14,126 nt of DNA, taken from contig JAISHN010000091.1 of assembly GCA_031262635.1 (NCBI GenBank), forward strand, positions 1 through 14,126, given 5' to 3'. This DNA is from Holosporaceae bacterium (lineage in GTDB: Bacteria > Pseudomonadota > Alphaproteobacteria > UBA3830). The notes below the pieces were generated by a model. That model made no database searches, was not told the origin of the DNA, and worked only from the letters and a program-made list of their open reading frames with translations. The position numbers and the translations under genes were made by a program. Positions 7,937 to 14,126 of the stretch are shown piece by piece. Each line of letters opens with the position of its first letter. Positions within the stretch are counted from its first letter, which is position 1.

Positions 7937-7977
7937 CGTCATCTTAAAATGAACCCTTCGCCTCTCTTAAAATGACG
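7937..7977. repeat. Degenerate short palindromic repeat (copy D) at the tamA 5' side
   Basis: The arms CGTCATCTTAA (7937-7947) and TTAAAATGACG (7967-7977) pair at 10 of 11 positions around a 19-nt loop containing CCCTTCGCCTCT. Read on the minus strand it goes CGTCATTTTAAGAGAGGCGAA then GGGTTC, closely following the start of the larger repeats (CGTCATCCTGAGCAAAGCGAA, GGATCC). It looks like a shortened, drifted family member. Its end supplies the ATGACG that opens the rejected longer tamA frame. Confidence 0.6.
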
Positions 7978-8005
7978 TAGTATTATCGCGCGCTCGCGTT
8001 TAAAC

Positions 8006-8033
8006 TTTATATAAAATAGAACGGTTGACGCAA
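8006..8033 (-). promoter_or_regulatory. Possible tamAB promoter
   Basis: On the minus strand TTGCGT (8033-8028), a 16-bp spacer, then TATAAA (8011-8006). Transcription would start near 7999, about 115 nt before the preferred tamA start, and would read through repeat D. The -35 overlaps a plus-strand TTGACG (8025-8030) that may serve ihfB, whose best -10 (TTTAAT, 8051-8056) sits at a poor 20-bp spacing. A motif match only. Confidence 0.35.
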
Positions 8034-8080
8034 TCATAATATTTTGGCATTTTAATGTGTCTTTATTTTAGAGGAAATTT

Positions 8081-8380
8081 ATGACTAGAGCAGACTTGAT
8101 ATCGAGAATTGCGGCAATTTATCCTTACATGCACCTTCGCAATATCGGCAGAATAGTCTCCATAATAACGGAAGAAATAGCGAATTCGCTAAAAGAAGGC
8201 GGACGCGTCGAATTGCGCGGCTTCGGATCGTTTTCCGTGAGAGAAAGAAAAAAAATCGAGTCTAGAAATCCAAGAACAAACGAAAAAATAACTGTCGAAG
8301 AAAAAAGAGTTCCTTATTTTAAACCTGGAAAGCAACTAAAAGACATGGTCAACGGACGCGAAGTCAACGAGAGGAAATAG
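8081..8380 (+). CDS. ihfB: Integration host factor beta subunit (HU/IHF family)
   Basis: A 99-residue nucleoid protein of the HU/IHF family. It binds and sharply bends DNA, normally as a heterodimer with IhfA, in recombination, replication and transcription. The whole family fold is present: N-terminal helices (residues 3-38), then the beta-saddle with RVELRGFGSFSVRER (42-56) and the DNA-intercalating arm RNPRTNEK with Pro64, then VPYFKPGKQLKDMVN. The VELRGFG and VEEK..VPYFK forms favour IHF-beta of the alphaproteobacterial type over HU, though a divergent HU is possible. The ATG has a strong GAGGA at 8071-8075, part of the 8-mer GAGGAAAT, which reappears at 8371 over its own stop codon as the accD ribosome binding site. 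It is divergent from tamA and forms a tight pair with accD. Confidence 0.88.
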   Translation: MTRADLISRIAAIYPYMHLRNIGRIVSIITEEIANSLKEGGRVELRGFGSFSVRERKKIESRNPRTNEKITVEEKRVPYFKPGKQLKDMVNGREVNERK

Positions 8381-8383
8381 TCG

Positions 8384-9235
8384 GTGAATTGGCTCACCAA
8401 TTTCGTTAGACCGAAGATTCGGGCGTTTGTAAAAAGCGATGTTCCCGATAATCTATGGGAAAAATGTCCGCAATGCGATCAGATGATCTTTTATAAAGAG
8501 CTAGATTCAAACCTACGAGTTTGCCCGCACTGCGATTACCATTTTAAAATCAGCGTTAAAGAAAGAATCAAAAACTTATTCGACTCCGGCGAGTTTACTA
8601 GAATAAAGTATCAAACTTATATCCAAGATCCTCTGAAATTCAGGGATAGCAAACGATATTCCGATCGTTTAAAGTCGTCTCGCGAAAATACCGGAGAAGA
8701 AGACGCGATAATCGTCGGGTATGGACGCATTGACGGTCATAAAACAGTCGCGGCGCTTTTTGATTTCTCATTTATGGGCGGATCGATGGGATCCGCGGTA
8801 GGAGAAGCGTTTCTCGCCGCGGCGGATTTTGCCGCGTTAAAAGGATATTCGTTCCTCGCCGTCCCTTGTTCCGGCGGAGCGAGAATGCAGGAAGGTATTT
8901 TTTCGCTCATGCAAATGCCGAGAACGGTTGTAGCCGTCAACAAAATTAGAGAAGCGGAGCTGCCGTATATTGTTCTGCTTTCGAACCCGACGACCGGAGG
9001 AGTTTCCGCTTCATTCGCCATGCTCGGCGATATACACATCGCGGAACCTGGAGCTATTATCGCTTTCACAGGTCCGAGAGTGATAGAAGAAACTATTCGC
9101 GGAAAGCTTCCCGACGGCTTTCAGAAGTCGGAATATCTTTACGAACGCGGCATGATCGACATAGTTGTAGGCCGCAAAGATTTGAAGCAAACGATCGCAA
9201 AAATCCTAGGGCTTTTAACTCACAGGAAGAGCTGA
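8384..9235 (+). CDS. accD: Acetyl-CoA carboxylase carboxyltransferase beta subunit
   Basis: AccD and AccA together form the carboxyltransferase that moves CO2 from biotinyl-BCCP to acetyl-CoA, giving malonyl-CoA for fatty-acid synthesis in the cytoplasm. The 283-residue protein is of normal length. It has the N-terminal zinc ribbon (Cys28, Cys31, Cys47, Cys50; CPQC...CPHC) and then the crotonase-like carboxyltransferase core with SFMGGSMGSAVGE, PCSGGARMQEG and NPTTGGVSASFAMLGD, ending with GFQKSEYLYERGMID. The start is GTG at 8384, supported by the family N terminus MNWLTNFVRPKI and the GAGGAAA ribosome binding site at 8371-8377, which lies inside the last codons of ihfB; only three bases separate the genes. 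This implies one transcript and coupled translation. In many alphaproteobacteria trp genes precede accD and folC follows it; neither is seen here. Confidence 0.96.
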   Translation: MNWLTNFVRPKIRAFVKSDVPDNLWEKCPQCDQMIFYKELDSNLRVCPHCDYHFKISVKERIKNLFDSGEFTRIKYQTYIQDPLKFRDSKRYSDRLKSSRENTGEEDAIIVGYGRIDGHKTVAALFDFSFMGGSMGSAVGEAFLAAADFAALKGYSFLAVPCSGGARMQEGIFSLMQMPRTVVAVNKIREAELPYIVLLSNPTTGGVSASFAMLGDIHIAEPGAIIAFTGPRVIEETIRGKLPDGFQKSEYLYERGMIDIVVGRKDLKQTIAKILGLLTHRKS

Positions 9236-9283
9236 GCTACTCGCTTAGCGCCGGCTGGCTCCGTATTTTTCTTCCAAAAAAAT

Positions 9284-9292
9284 TGCTATAAT
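9284..9292 (+). promoter_or_regulatory. Extended -10 promoter upstream of tRNA-Pro
   Basis: TGCTATAAT is a perfect TATAAT (9287-9292) preceded by the TGn extension. The -35 region 17 bp upstream (TATTTT, 9264-9269) is weak, as expected for an extended -10 promoter. Initiation near 9299 would give a leader of about 26 nt before the mature tRNA at 9325. No other promoter-like site is seen between here and the efflux genes, so it may drive all three. Confidence 0.55.
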
Positions 9293-9324
9293 TCACAGTT
9301 CACGCTATAGTACGCCTTTATTAT

Positions 9325-9401
9325 CGGAGCATAGCTCAGCCTGGTAGAGCGCAGCCTTCGGGAGGCTGAGGCCGGAGGTTCGAATCCTCTTGCTCCGACC
9401 A
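9325..9401 (+). tRNA. tRNA-Pro, anticodon CGG
   Basis: A complete 77-nt cloverleaf. The acceptor stem CGGAGCA pairs with TGCTCCG (7 bp), with discriminator A and an encoded CCA at 9399-9401. The D stem is GCTC/GAGC with loop AGCCTGGTA. The anticodon stem CAGCC/GGCTG encloses loop TTCGGGA, which places CGG at positions 34-36 and so reads the proline codon CCG. The T stem is GGAGG/CCTCT (one G-T pair) with loop TTCGAAT. The C1-G72 pair is the characteristic prokaryotic proline identity element. It is transcribed with the genes downstream in the sense that only 24 nt separate its CCA from the adaptor ATG. Confidence 0.97.
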
Positions 9402-9425
9402 TAGTTTATTACATTGGCGGATGGA

Positions 9426-10613
9426 ATGAAAAAAAAACTCGAAGAAGCGTTTAAAGAGTTTCTAAAAATAGCGAGTCAAAGACCGATTATCCTTTGGATC
9501 GGACTTATCGTCGTTATATTGATTCTCTGGGCGATATTTAGCGGAAAAGGTTCTAAAGACGAAAAATTCGCGTTTACCCCTCCGGCGGTTACGGCTAGTC
9601 CGGCGTTTTTAGGTCCCGTCACAAAATACGTTAACGCGATAGGAACTCTGCGACCGTTCGATTCCGTCTTAATAAAAGCGGAAGTCAACGCCAAAATAAA
9701 AAAAATTCATTTTGAAGAAGGTTCGTCGGTTAAAGAAGGCGATCTTCTTATAGAACTTGACGATTCTCTTGCTAAAGCCGAGGTGATGCAGGCGGAAGCG
9801 GCATATCAAAGAGCGAAAGTCGAATTCGAACCGAAAAACAGACTGGCGGACAAAGGAGTCGCAGCCCGCGTCGAGAGAGATAAAGCTAAAGCTGAAATGG
9901 ATAAAGCCGCCGCCGACGTTAATTACAGAAAAACAATGCTAGAGAAACATAAAATCTATGCTCCATTCGGAGGAATTATCGGATTAAAAGAAATAAGCGA
10001 AGGACAGTTTGTTCAACAAGGCGGAGACTTAATAAAGATAGTCAACTGTCATCCGCTGAAAGTCGATTTTAAAGTAGCGGAAGTAGACGTTGGGAAAATC
10101 TATGTCGATCAGGAATGCGAAGTTTCGATTGGAGGAGATAGCTCTCAAGTATTTACCGCAAAAATTACCGCCATAGATCCAGAAAGCGATCAAATATCCC
10201 ATAGTTTCTCCGTAAGAGCTACGCTTGAAATTCCAGAAGGAACGGCTTCCGAGGCTTTAAAACCAGGTCGTTTTGTAAGCGTAAGAACCATGATCGACGG
10301 CGAGCAATTGGGAATTTTAATTCCTGAGAGCGCCATCGAAAAAATCGGCGACGAAGACATGGTTTACCGCGTTGCGGAAGGCAACATAGCTATCCGAACT
10401 CTCGTCACCGCCGGAACGAGACGCGACGGCAACGTAGAAATCATCACTGGAATAAACGAGGGGGATATAGTAATCACCAGCGGTCAGGTCGGCGTTTTGG
10501 ATGGAAAAGAAGTTTCTATCAAAAACAGCAGTTCGACTTCCGACATAGTCGAAGCGGTAAAAGAGATCGAACAAAGAAAAAAATCCGCAAGACAAAAAAA
10601 CGCCGCGAAATGA
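9426..10613 (+). CDS. RND efflux periplasmic adaptor (membrane fusion protein), membrane-anchored
   Basis: The adaptor links the RND pump in the inner membrane to a TolC-like outer-membrane channel. I start at ATG 9426 (395 aa), with GGCGG at 9416-9420 as a modest ribosome binding site. A TTG at 9414 adds only four residues and has no Shine-Dalgarno. Instead of a lipoprotein signal there is a short cytoplasmic, charged N terminus and one membrane helix (about residues 23-40, ILWIGLIVVILILWAIF). The periplasmic part has the biotinyl-lipoyl-like domain (first half KAEVNAKIKKIHFEEGSSVKEGD; second half near KHKIYAPFGGIIGLKEISEG), a short helical hairpin between them rich in Ala, Lys and Glu, then beta-barrel and membrane-proximal domains (VKVDFKVAEVDV-like region to VITSGQVGVLDGKEV). 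The C terminus is basic. It pairs with the pump gene 22 bp downstream. The substrate cannot be read from sequence, and the cognate outer-membrane channel is not in the window. Confidence 0.92.
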   Translation: MKKKLEEAFKEFLKIASQRPIILWIGLIVVILILWAIFSGKGSKDEKFAFTPPAVTASPAFLGPVTKYVNAIGTLRPFDSVLIKAEVNAKIKKIHFEEGSSVKEGDLLIELDDSLAKAEVMQAEAAYQRAKVEFEPKNRLADKGVAARVERDKAKAEMDKAAADVNYRKTMLEKHKIYAPFGGIIGLKEISEGQFVQQGGDLIKIVNCHPLKVDFKVAEVDVGKIYVDQECEVSIGGDSSQVFTAKITAIDPESDQISHSFSVRATLEIPEGTASEALKPGRFVSVRTMIDGEQLGILIPESAIEKIGDEDMVYRVAEGNIAIRTLVTAGTRRDGNVEIITGINEGDIVITSGQVGVLDGKEVSIKNSSSTSDIVEAVKEIEQRKKSARQKNAAK

Positions 10614-10635
10614 GATAATAATATTGAGATAATCT

Positions 10636-13600
10636 ATGGAATTAACTGAATTTTGTATTAGGAGACCGGTTTTTTCAACGGTCATGACTTTGATGATCGT
10701 CGTATTGGGTTTTGTGTGTCAACAGAGAGTTCAGATCCGCAAAGACCCTAGCATCGAACGCTCTATTATCGTCATAGAATCTGAATATCCCGGGGCGACT
10801 CCTAGAGTTGTCGAAACTCAGATTACAAAAGTACTGGAAGGACAATTTGCGACTATACCTGGAATCGAGCTGATAAGATCGCAAAGCTCGAATGAAAAAA
10901 GCGAAATAACGATAGAATTTACGCCGGAAAGAACGCCGGACGGCGCCGCGGCGGACGTTAGAGACAGGCTTTCACTGGTTCGCAATCAGTTGCCGCGAGG
11001 AATTCCAGAATCGATTATCAGAAAAGGAAACACAGAGGGCGAGGCCGGACTTTACGTCGGCTTTACCAGCGATAAGCATTCTATTGAAGATCTAAGAGAC
11101 TATGTCGAGAAGTATATTAAGGCGAAATTTGAGTCTCTTTCTGGAGTGGGACATGTTTTGCCGTCCGGCGGAAACGTAAAAAGCGTGCGAATATTTGTGG
11201 ATCCGCAGAGTTTGGCCGCATACGGATACTCTCCGACCGACGTTGTGGACGCGGTGATGACGCAGCACGTTCAAAGGCCGTGCGGACGTTTAATAAGCAA
11301 AGATAGAGAGTACATGCTTGTGGCGAACGAAGAGCTTTATAAGCCCGAAGAATTCGACGAAATAGTTTTGCCGTCGAATGGAAAAGGAAAAATCGTTCGT
11401 ATAAAAGACGTTGGAAAATCCAAACTCGTGCCGGACGACATTCGCTCAGGCTCTTGGTTTAATGGAAAAGAATGCGTAACTCTCGCGATATCGAAGCAAT
11501 CGACGGCGAACCCAATCATATTAAGCGAGTCTGTGCGAAAAATCATGCCGGAAGTGCAGGAGCTTTTGCCGAAAGGCGCTAAGGCTGTTATCGCGATAGA
11601 CGAAGCCAGAGAGATTAAAGCGTCGTTATACAACGTTTATCGAGCGATTTTCGAATCGGCGTTTCTGGTTATTTTGGTCGTTTTTATGTTCCTGTGGTCT
11701 TTCAGAGCCACGCTGATACCTATAGTAACGATTCCCGTGTCTTTGTTGGGAACGTTGATTTTATTGTACGCGTTCAATTTTTCTATAAACACTTTCACGT
11801 TATTGGCCATGGTTTTGGCCGTCGGTCTAGTGGTCGACGACGCTATAGTCGTGCTCGAAAACGTGCATAGGCATATGGAAGAAGGACTATCAAAATTTAA
11901 AGCCGCGATAGTCGGCTCGAAAGAAATATTCTTTTCGGTTATCGCGATGACGTTAACCCTCGCGATCGCTTATATCCCTATCGCTCTTACGCCTGGAAAA
12001 ACGGGACGCTGCTTCCGAGAGTTCGCGTTGACGCTAGCGGGATCCGTTTTAATCTCGGGTTTTGTCGCGGTCACCCTATCTCCGATGATGTGTTCTAAGC
12101 TATTAAGCGTGGAAAGGAAAAAGAAAGCTAAAGGTTTTTGGGCGAAAGCTTCCGCTTATCAAGAACGCGTTCTTTCCTCGATGGAAACAAAATATTTAAA
12201 CGCGCTTACTTTAGCTTTAAACAAGAGAATAACAATATTGCTTATCGGAGGAGTAGCGGCGTTTATCGGCGTTATCACGTTTTATTACCTTCCGTCGGAA
12301 AGCAGGCCGCAAGAAGACAACTGCTTCATAAACATACATGGAAACGGTCCGATTGGCGCCAGCTACAGTTTCATGGAAGACACCTCTAAAAAAATCAACG
12401 CCGCCTTGGTTAAAACTCCTTTTATAGAAAACCTATGGATCACGGCGGATACAAACAAAATAGACGGGTTTATTCAATTAGTTGAATGGGAAAAAAGAAA
12501 TCTTTCTACCAAGGATGTCGCCGAAAAAGTTCGCCCTATCCTAAAAGAAATCACCGGCGTTCCATGTTCCGCGTCGGCCGGTTTTAGCGGAGCGGACAAA
12601 GATACGGTCGACTTTATTCTGCAAACTAACCAAAGCTACGAATATCTTGAAAGATACGGTAGAAAATTCCTGTGGTTTATTCAATCCAACTATCCTGGAA
12701 TACAGGCTCCGTTGCAGTCGTCATTGTTGCCTCCTCAGCAGGAATACGTTATTCAAGTCGATAGAAATAAAATCGCGTCGCTTGGGATTTCAGTTAAAGA
12801 CGTAGTAGATACAATAGAATGCTTCGTCAGAGGAACAAAGGCCGCGAACGTTCAACGAGAAGCCAAGAGAGACGAGCTGTTTGTGCAGGTAGAAAAGGAT
12901 CTGCGTCAGACGGTCGAAGATTTAATGCGTATGTCCGTAAAATCAAAAATGTACGCGAAAGACAACGAAGTAAAAATGACTCCGATTTCAGATTTGATTA
13001 CGGTGAGAGAGCGTTCGTCTCCTACCGGCCTGAACCATCACAACCAAATGTTGTCGATCGTCGCTTTCGGAGACATCGCCAAGGGTTACAGCCTCGGAGG
13101 CGTGTTGGAAGACTTAATCGCCTTAAAAAACAAACACTTGCCGGACACGGTACAGTTGAGTTTCTCTGGAGAAACAAAGAATTATCTTGAGGAAAGCAAG
13201 CAAATTACGCTGATATTTATTTTGGCGCTGATTTTCGTGTTCCTAGTTCTAGCCGCTCAGTTTGAAAGCTTCGTCGATCCGCTTATAATAATGTTGAGCG
13301 TGCCGTTTTCTATCACCGGCGCTTTAATTACGCTGAAATTATTCCCCGACGGAAGCTTAAACGTCTACTCTAAGGTCGGATTAGTCACGCTAATCGGATT
13401 GATCACAAAACACGGAATTTTAATCGTCGATTTCGCAAATAATATGAGGGAAAAAGGAAAAAGCCTTATTGAAGCCGTTAAGCAAGCGGCTTTCCTGCGT
13501 TTGCGTCCAATTTTAATGACGACGTTCGCGATGGTCGTAGGATCCGTCCCGCTTGCGGCCGCTCATGGAGCCGGAGCCGGAGCGCGTCGCCAAATCGGAC

Positions 13601-13704
13601 TCGTCATCGTTGGCGGAATGCTAGTCGGGACTATGTTTACTCTCTTCATCGTTCCGGTTATTTACACATTTCTTTCAAGGACGGTAAAAAAGATCGAGGA
13701 ATAG
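10636..13704 (+). CDS. RND multidrug efflux transporter, HAE1 (AcrB-type) family
   Basis: A proton-driven inner-membrane pump that exports hydrophobic or amphiphilic compounds through the adaptor and an outer-membrane channel. At 1022 residues it has the family length. Layout: TM1 at about 12-28; a large periplasmic loop (PN1/PN2 and docking parts, including YPGATPRVVETQITKVLEG); TM2-TM6; a second periplasmic loop; TM8-TM12. The proton-relay residues are intact: Asp401 and Asp402 in TM4 (GLVVDDAIVVLEN) and Lys925 in TM10 (GLITKHGILIVDFAN, with His where AcrB has Asn). The GAGAT at 10625-10629 is a weak ribosome binding site before the ATG. Family-level assignment is firm, while drug specificity cannot be inferred. 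The gene is complete, with no frame break. Confidence 0.95.
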   Translation: MELTEFCIRRPVFSTVMTLMIVVLGFVCQQRVQIRKDPSIERSIIVIESEYPGATPRVVETQITKVLEGQFATIPGIELIRSQSSNEKSEITIEFTPERTPDGAAADVRDRLSLVRNQLPRGIPESIIRKGNTEGEAGLYVGFTSDKHSIEDLRDYVEKYIKAKFESLSGVGHVLPSGGNVKSVRIFVDPQSLAAYGYSPTDVVDAVMTQHVQRPCGRLISKDREYMLVANEELYKPEEFDEIVLPSNGKGKIVRIKDVGKSKLVPDDIRSGSWFNGKECVTLAISKQSTANPIILSESVRKIMPEVQELLPKGAKAVIAIDEAREIKASLYNVYRAIFESAFLVILVVFMFLWSFRATLIPIVTIPVSLLGTLILLYAFNFSINTFTLLAMVLAVGLVVDDAIVVLENVHRHMEEGLSKFKAAIVGSKEIFFSVIAMTLTLAIAYIPIALTPGKTGRCFREFALTLAGSVLISGFVAVTLSPMMCSKLLSVERKKKAKGFWAKASAYQERVLSSMETKYLNALTLALNKRITILLIGGVAAFIGVITFYYLPSESRPQEDNCFINIHGNGPIGASYSFMEDTSKKINAALVKTPFIENLWITADTNKIDGFIQLVEWEKRNLSTKDVAEKVRPILKEITGVPCSASAGFSGADKDTVDFILQTNQSYEYLERYGRKFLWFIQSNYPGIQAPLQSSLLPPQQEYVIQVDRNKIASLGISVKDVVDTIECFVRGTKAANVQREAKRDELFVQVEKDLRQTVEDLMRMSVKSKMYAKDNEVKMTPISDLITVRERSSPTGLNHHNQMLSIVAFGDIAKGYSLGGVLEDLIALKNKHLPDTVQLSFSGETKNYLEESKQITLIFILALIFVFLVLAAQFESFVDPLIIMLSVPFSITGALITLKLFPDGSLNVYSKVGLVTLIGLITKHGILIVDFANNMREKGKSLIEAVKQAAFLRLRPILMTTFAMVVGSVPLAAAHGAGAGARRQIGLVIVGGMLVGTMFTLFIVPVIYTFLSRTVKKIEE

Positions 13705-13723
13705 TTTTTTTAAGCTATTTTTT
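13700..13723 (+). terminator. Weak candidate terminator after the efflux operon
   Basis: AATAG and CTATT form a 5-bp AT-rich stem around a 10-nt loop, followed by a run of T to 13723. The stem overlaps the stop codon of the pump gene. The low stability makes this a tentative call. Confidence 0.3.
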
Positions 13724-13806
13724 AGCAGGTTACATTATATTTTTCCCTCGCGCCGCCTCTTTTCTGCAATGGAAGAGGGAGTATATCGCGCAGAACCCGC
13801 TATTTT

Positions 13807-13899
13807 CGTCATCCTGGAGGCCGCTTGCGGCCGAAGGATCCGCGCGCTTTTCCGGCGTACTCGCCGTCTGGATCCTTCGCTTTGCTCTAGGATGACAGA
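13807..13899 (-). repeat. REP-like palindromic repeat core, copy C (inverted, stand-alone)
   Basis: On the minus strand it carries the same 43-nt block as copy A, from AGCAAAGCGAAGGATCC through GGCGAGTACGCC to AAAAGCGC, without a mismatch. The closing half has changed: the side arm is GGCCGC-AA-GCGGCC instead of GGGC-AA-GCCC. The stems GTCATCCT/AGGATGAC and CGAAGGATCC/GGATCCTTCG are kept. None of the MITE arms seen around copies A and B is present, so the palindrome can exist by itself. Confidence 0.8.
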
Positions 13900-13946
13900 G
13901 TAGAGTAAGGCGCGTCCTCCCCTGCCCTACAAACCCGAATAATGGC
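13900..13946. mobile_element. Probable outer end of the IS982-family element
   Basis: The stretch between repeat C and the transposase stop codon. IS982-family elements end a short way after the transposase gene, so the boundary should lie here, perhaps around the CCCTACAAACCCGAATAATGG segment (13925-13945). The opposite end is outside the window, so no inverted repeat or target duplication can be matched. Confidence 0.35.
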
Positions 13947-14126
13947 TTAGCCGATGGCATTATTTGTTGAGAAATGAGGCTTATTTGGTTTTATTTGATA
14001 AGCGATCAGAGTAGAGACGATATGGATTAAGAAATTTGTAAAGGATCGATGGCGCGTGTGTTCGAGAGAGAATTTGTTCTTCAAATAATCGAAGACAGTT
14101 TCAACTAGAGATCGTTTTTTGAGCAG
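13947..14126 (-). CDS. IS982-family transposase, C-terminal 59 residues (5' end outside window)
   Basis: On the minus strand the frame is open from the right window edge to TAA at 13949-13947. It reads LLKKRSLVETVFDYLKNKF, then SLEHTRHRSFTNFLIHIVST, then LIAYQIKPNKPHF. The pattern KKR..VE....LKN...EHTRHRS..NFL is the characteristic end of IS982-type DDE transposases; the Glu at 14102-14100 is the likely third catalytic acid. The beginning of the gene, including the DD part, lies beyond base 14126, so whether the element is intact cannot be told here. The gene is oriented toward the efflux operon. Low confidence attaches only to completeness, not to family. Confidence 0.82.
   Translation of the reverse strand: MLKKRSLVETVFDYLKNKFSLEHTRHRSFTNFLIHIVSTLIAYQIKPNKPHFSTNNAIG

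Noticed and set aside
7886..7942. 19-codon extension of tamA
   Set aside because: It precedes a convincing signal peptide and is partly made of the degenerate repeat.
9225..9275. Possible terminator after accD (GAGCT...GGCTC then TATTTTTC)
   Set aside because: The stem is short, contains a wobble pair and a large loop, and the T run is several bases away; not strong enough to call.
13730..13960. Minus-strand open frame across repeat C
   Set aside because: The translation consists of repeat-derived sequence (SGLQDDE) and noncoding IS-end sequence; no ribosome binding site or family.

Overview
The window reads as a chromosome segment of a moderately AT-rich proteobacterium, most likely an alphaproteobacterium. 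The supports are an IHF-beta-type protein of alphaproteobacterial flavour (VEEK..VP.FK.GK near its C terminus), an AccD starting MNWLTNFVRPKI, and a tamA-tamB pair typical of diderm Proteobacteria. The lineage is inferred from remembered family resemblance; no search was run. The compact core genes, the absence of trp genes between ihfB and accD, and the mobile-element litter would suit a host-associated member, but that is a guess.

Layout. (1) 1-1275 is the 3' two-thirds or less of mutS, cut by the window edge. (2) 1276-2618 is an accessory island between the convergent ends of mutS and tamB. It holds two direct copies of a ~240-bp MITE-like element (A about 1307-1548, B about 2330-2576). 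Between them lies one AT-richer gene (1722-2207) with its own promoter, encoding a small exported protein I do not recognise. (3) 2619-7885 on the minus strand is the tamA-tamB operon, with stop and start overlapping. (4) 7886-8080 is a divergent promoter region containing a degenerate copy of the palindromic repeat. (5) 8081-9235 is ihfB-accD, tightly coupled. (6) 9325-9401 is tRNA-Pro(CGG), followed after only 24 nt by (7) a two-gene RND efflux operon: a membrane-anchored periplasmic adaptor (9426-10613) and an HAE1-type pump (10636-13704). (8) 13705-14126 holds a third, inverted copy of the palindromic core and then the C-terminal end of an IS982-family transposase running off the right edge.

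Functionally, most of the DNA is housekeeping and envelope biology: mismatch repair, outer-membrane assembly by the translocation and assembly module, a nucleoid protein, the first step of fatty-acid synthesis, and drug or metabolite efflux. The least explained part is the repeat system. A ~92-bp palindrome that can fold with a side arm and an apical arm occurs nested inside a TIR-bounded element (A, B), alone and inverted (C), and as a 41-bp relic overlapping the annotated-looking 5' end of tamA (D). Differences between copies tend to keep or improve base pairing. Copies A and B flank the orphan exported-protein gene like a cassette.
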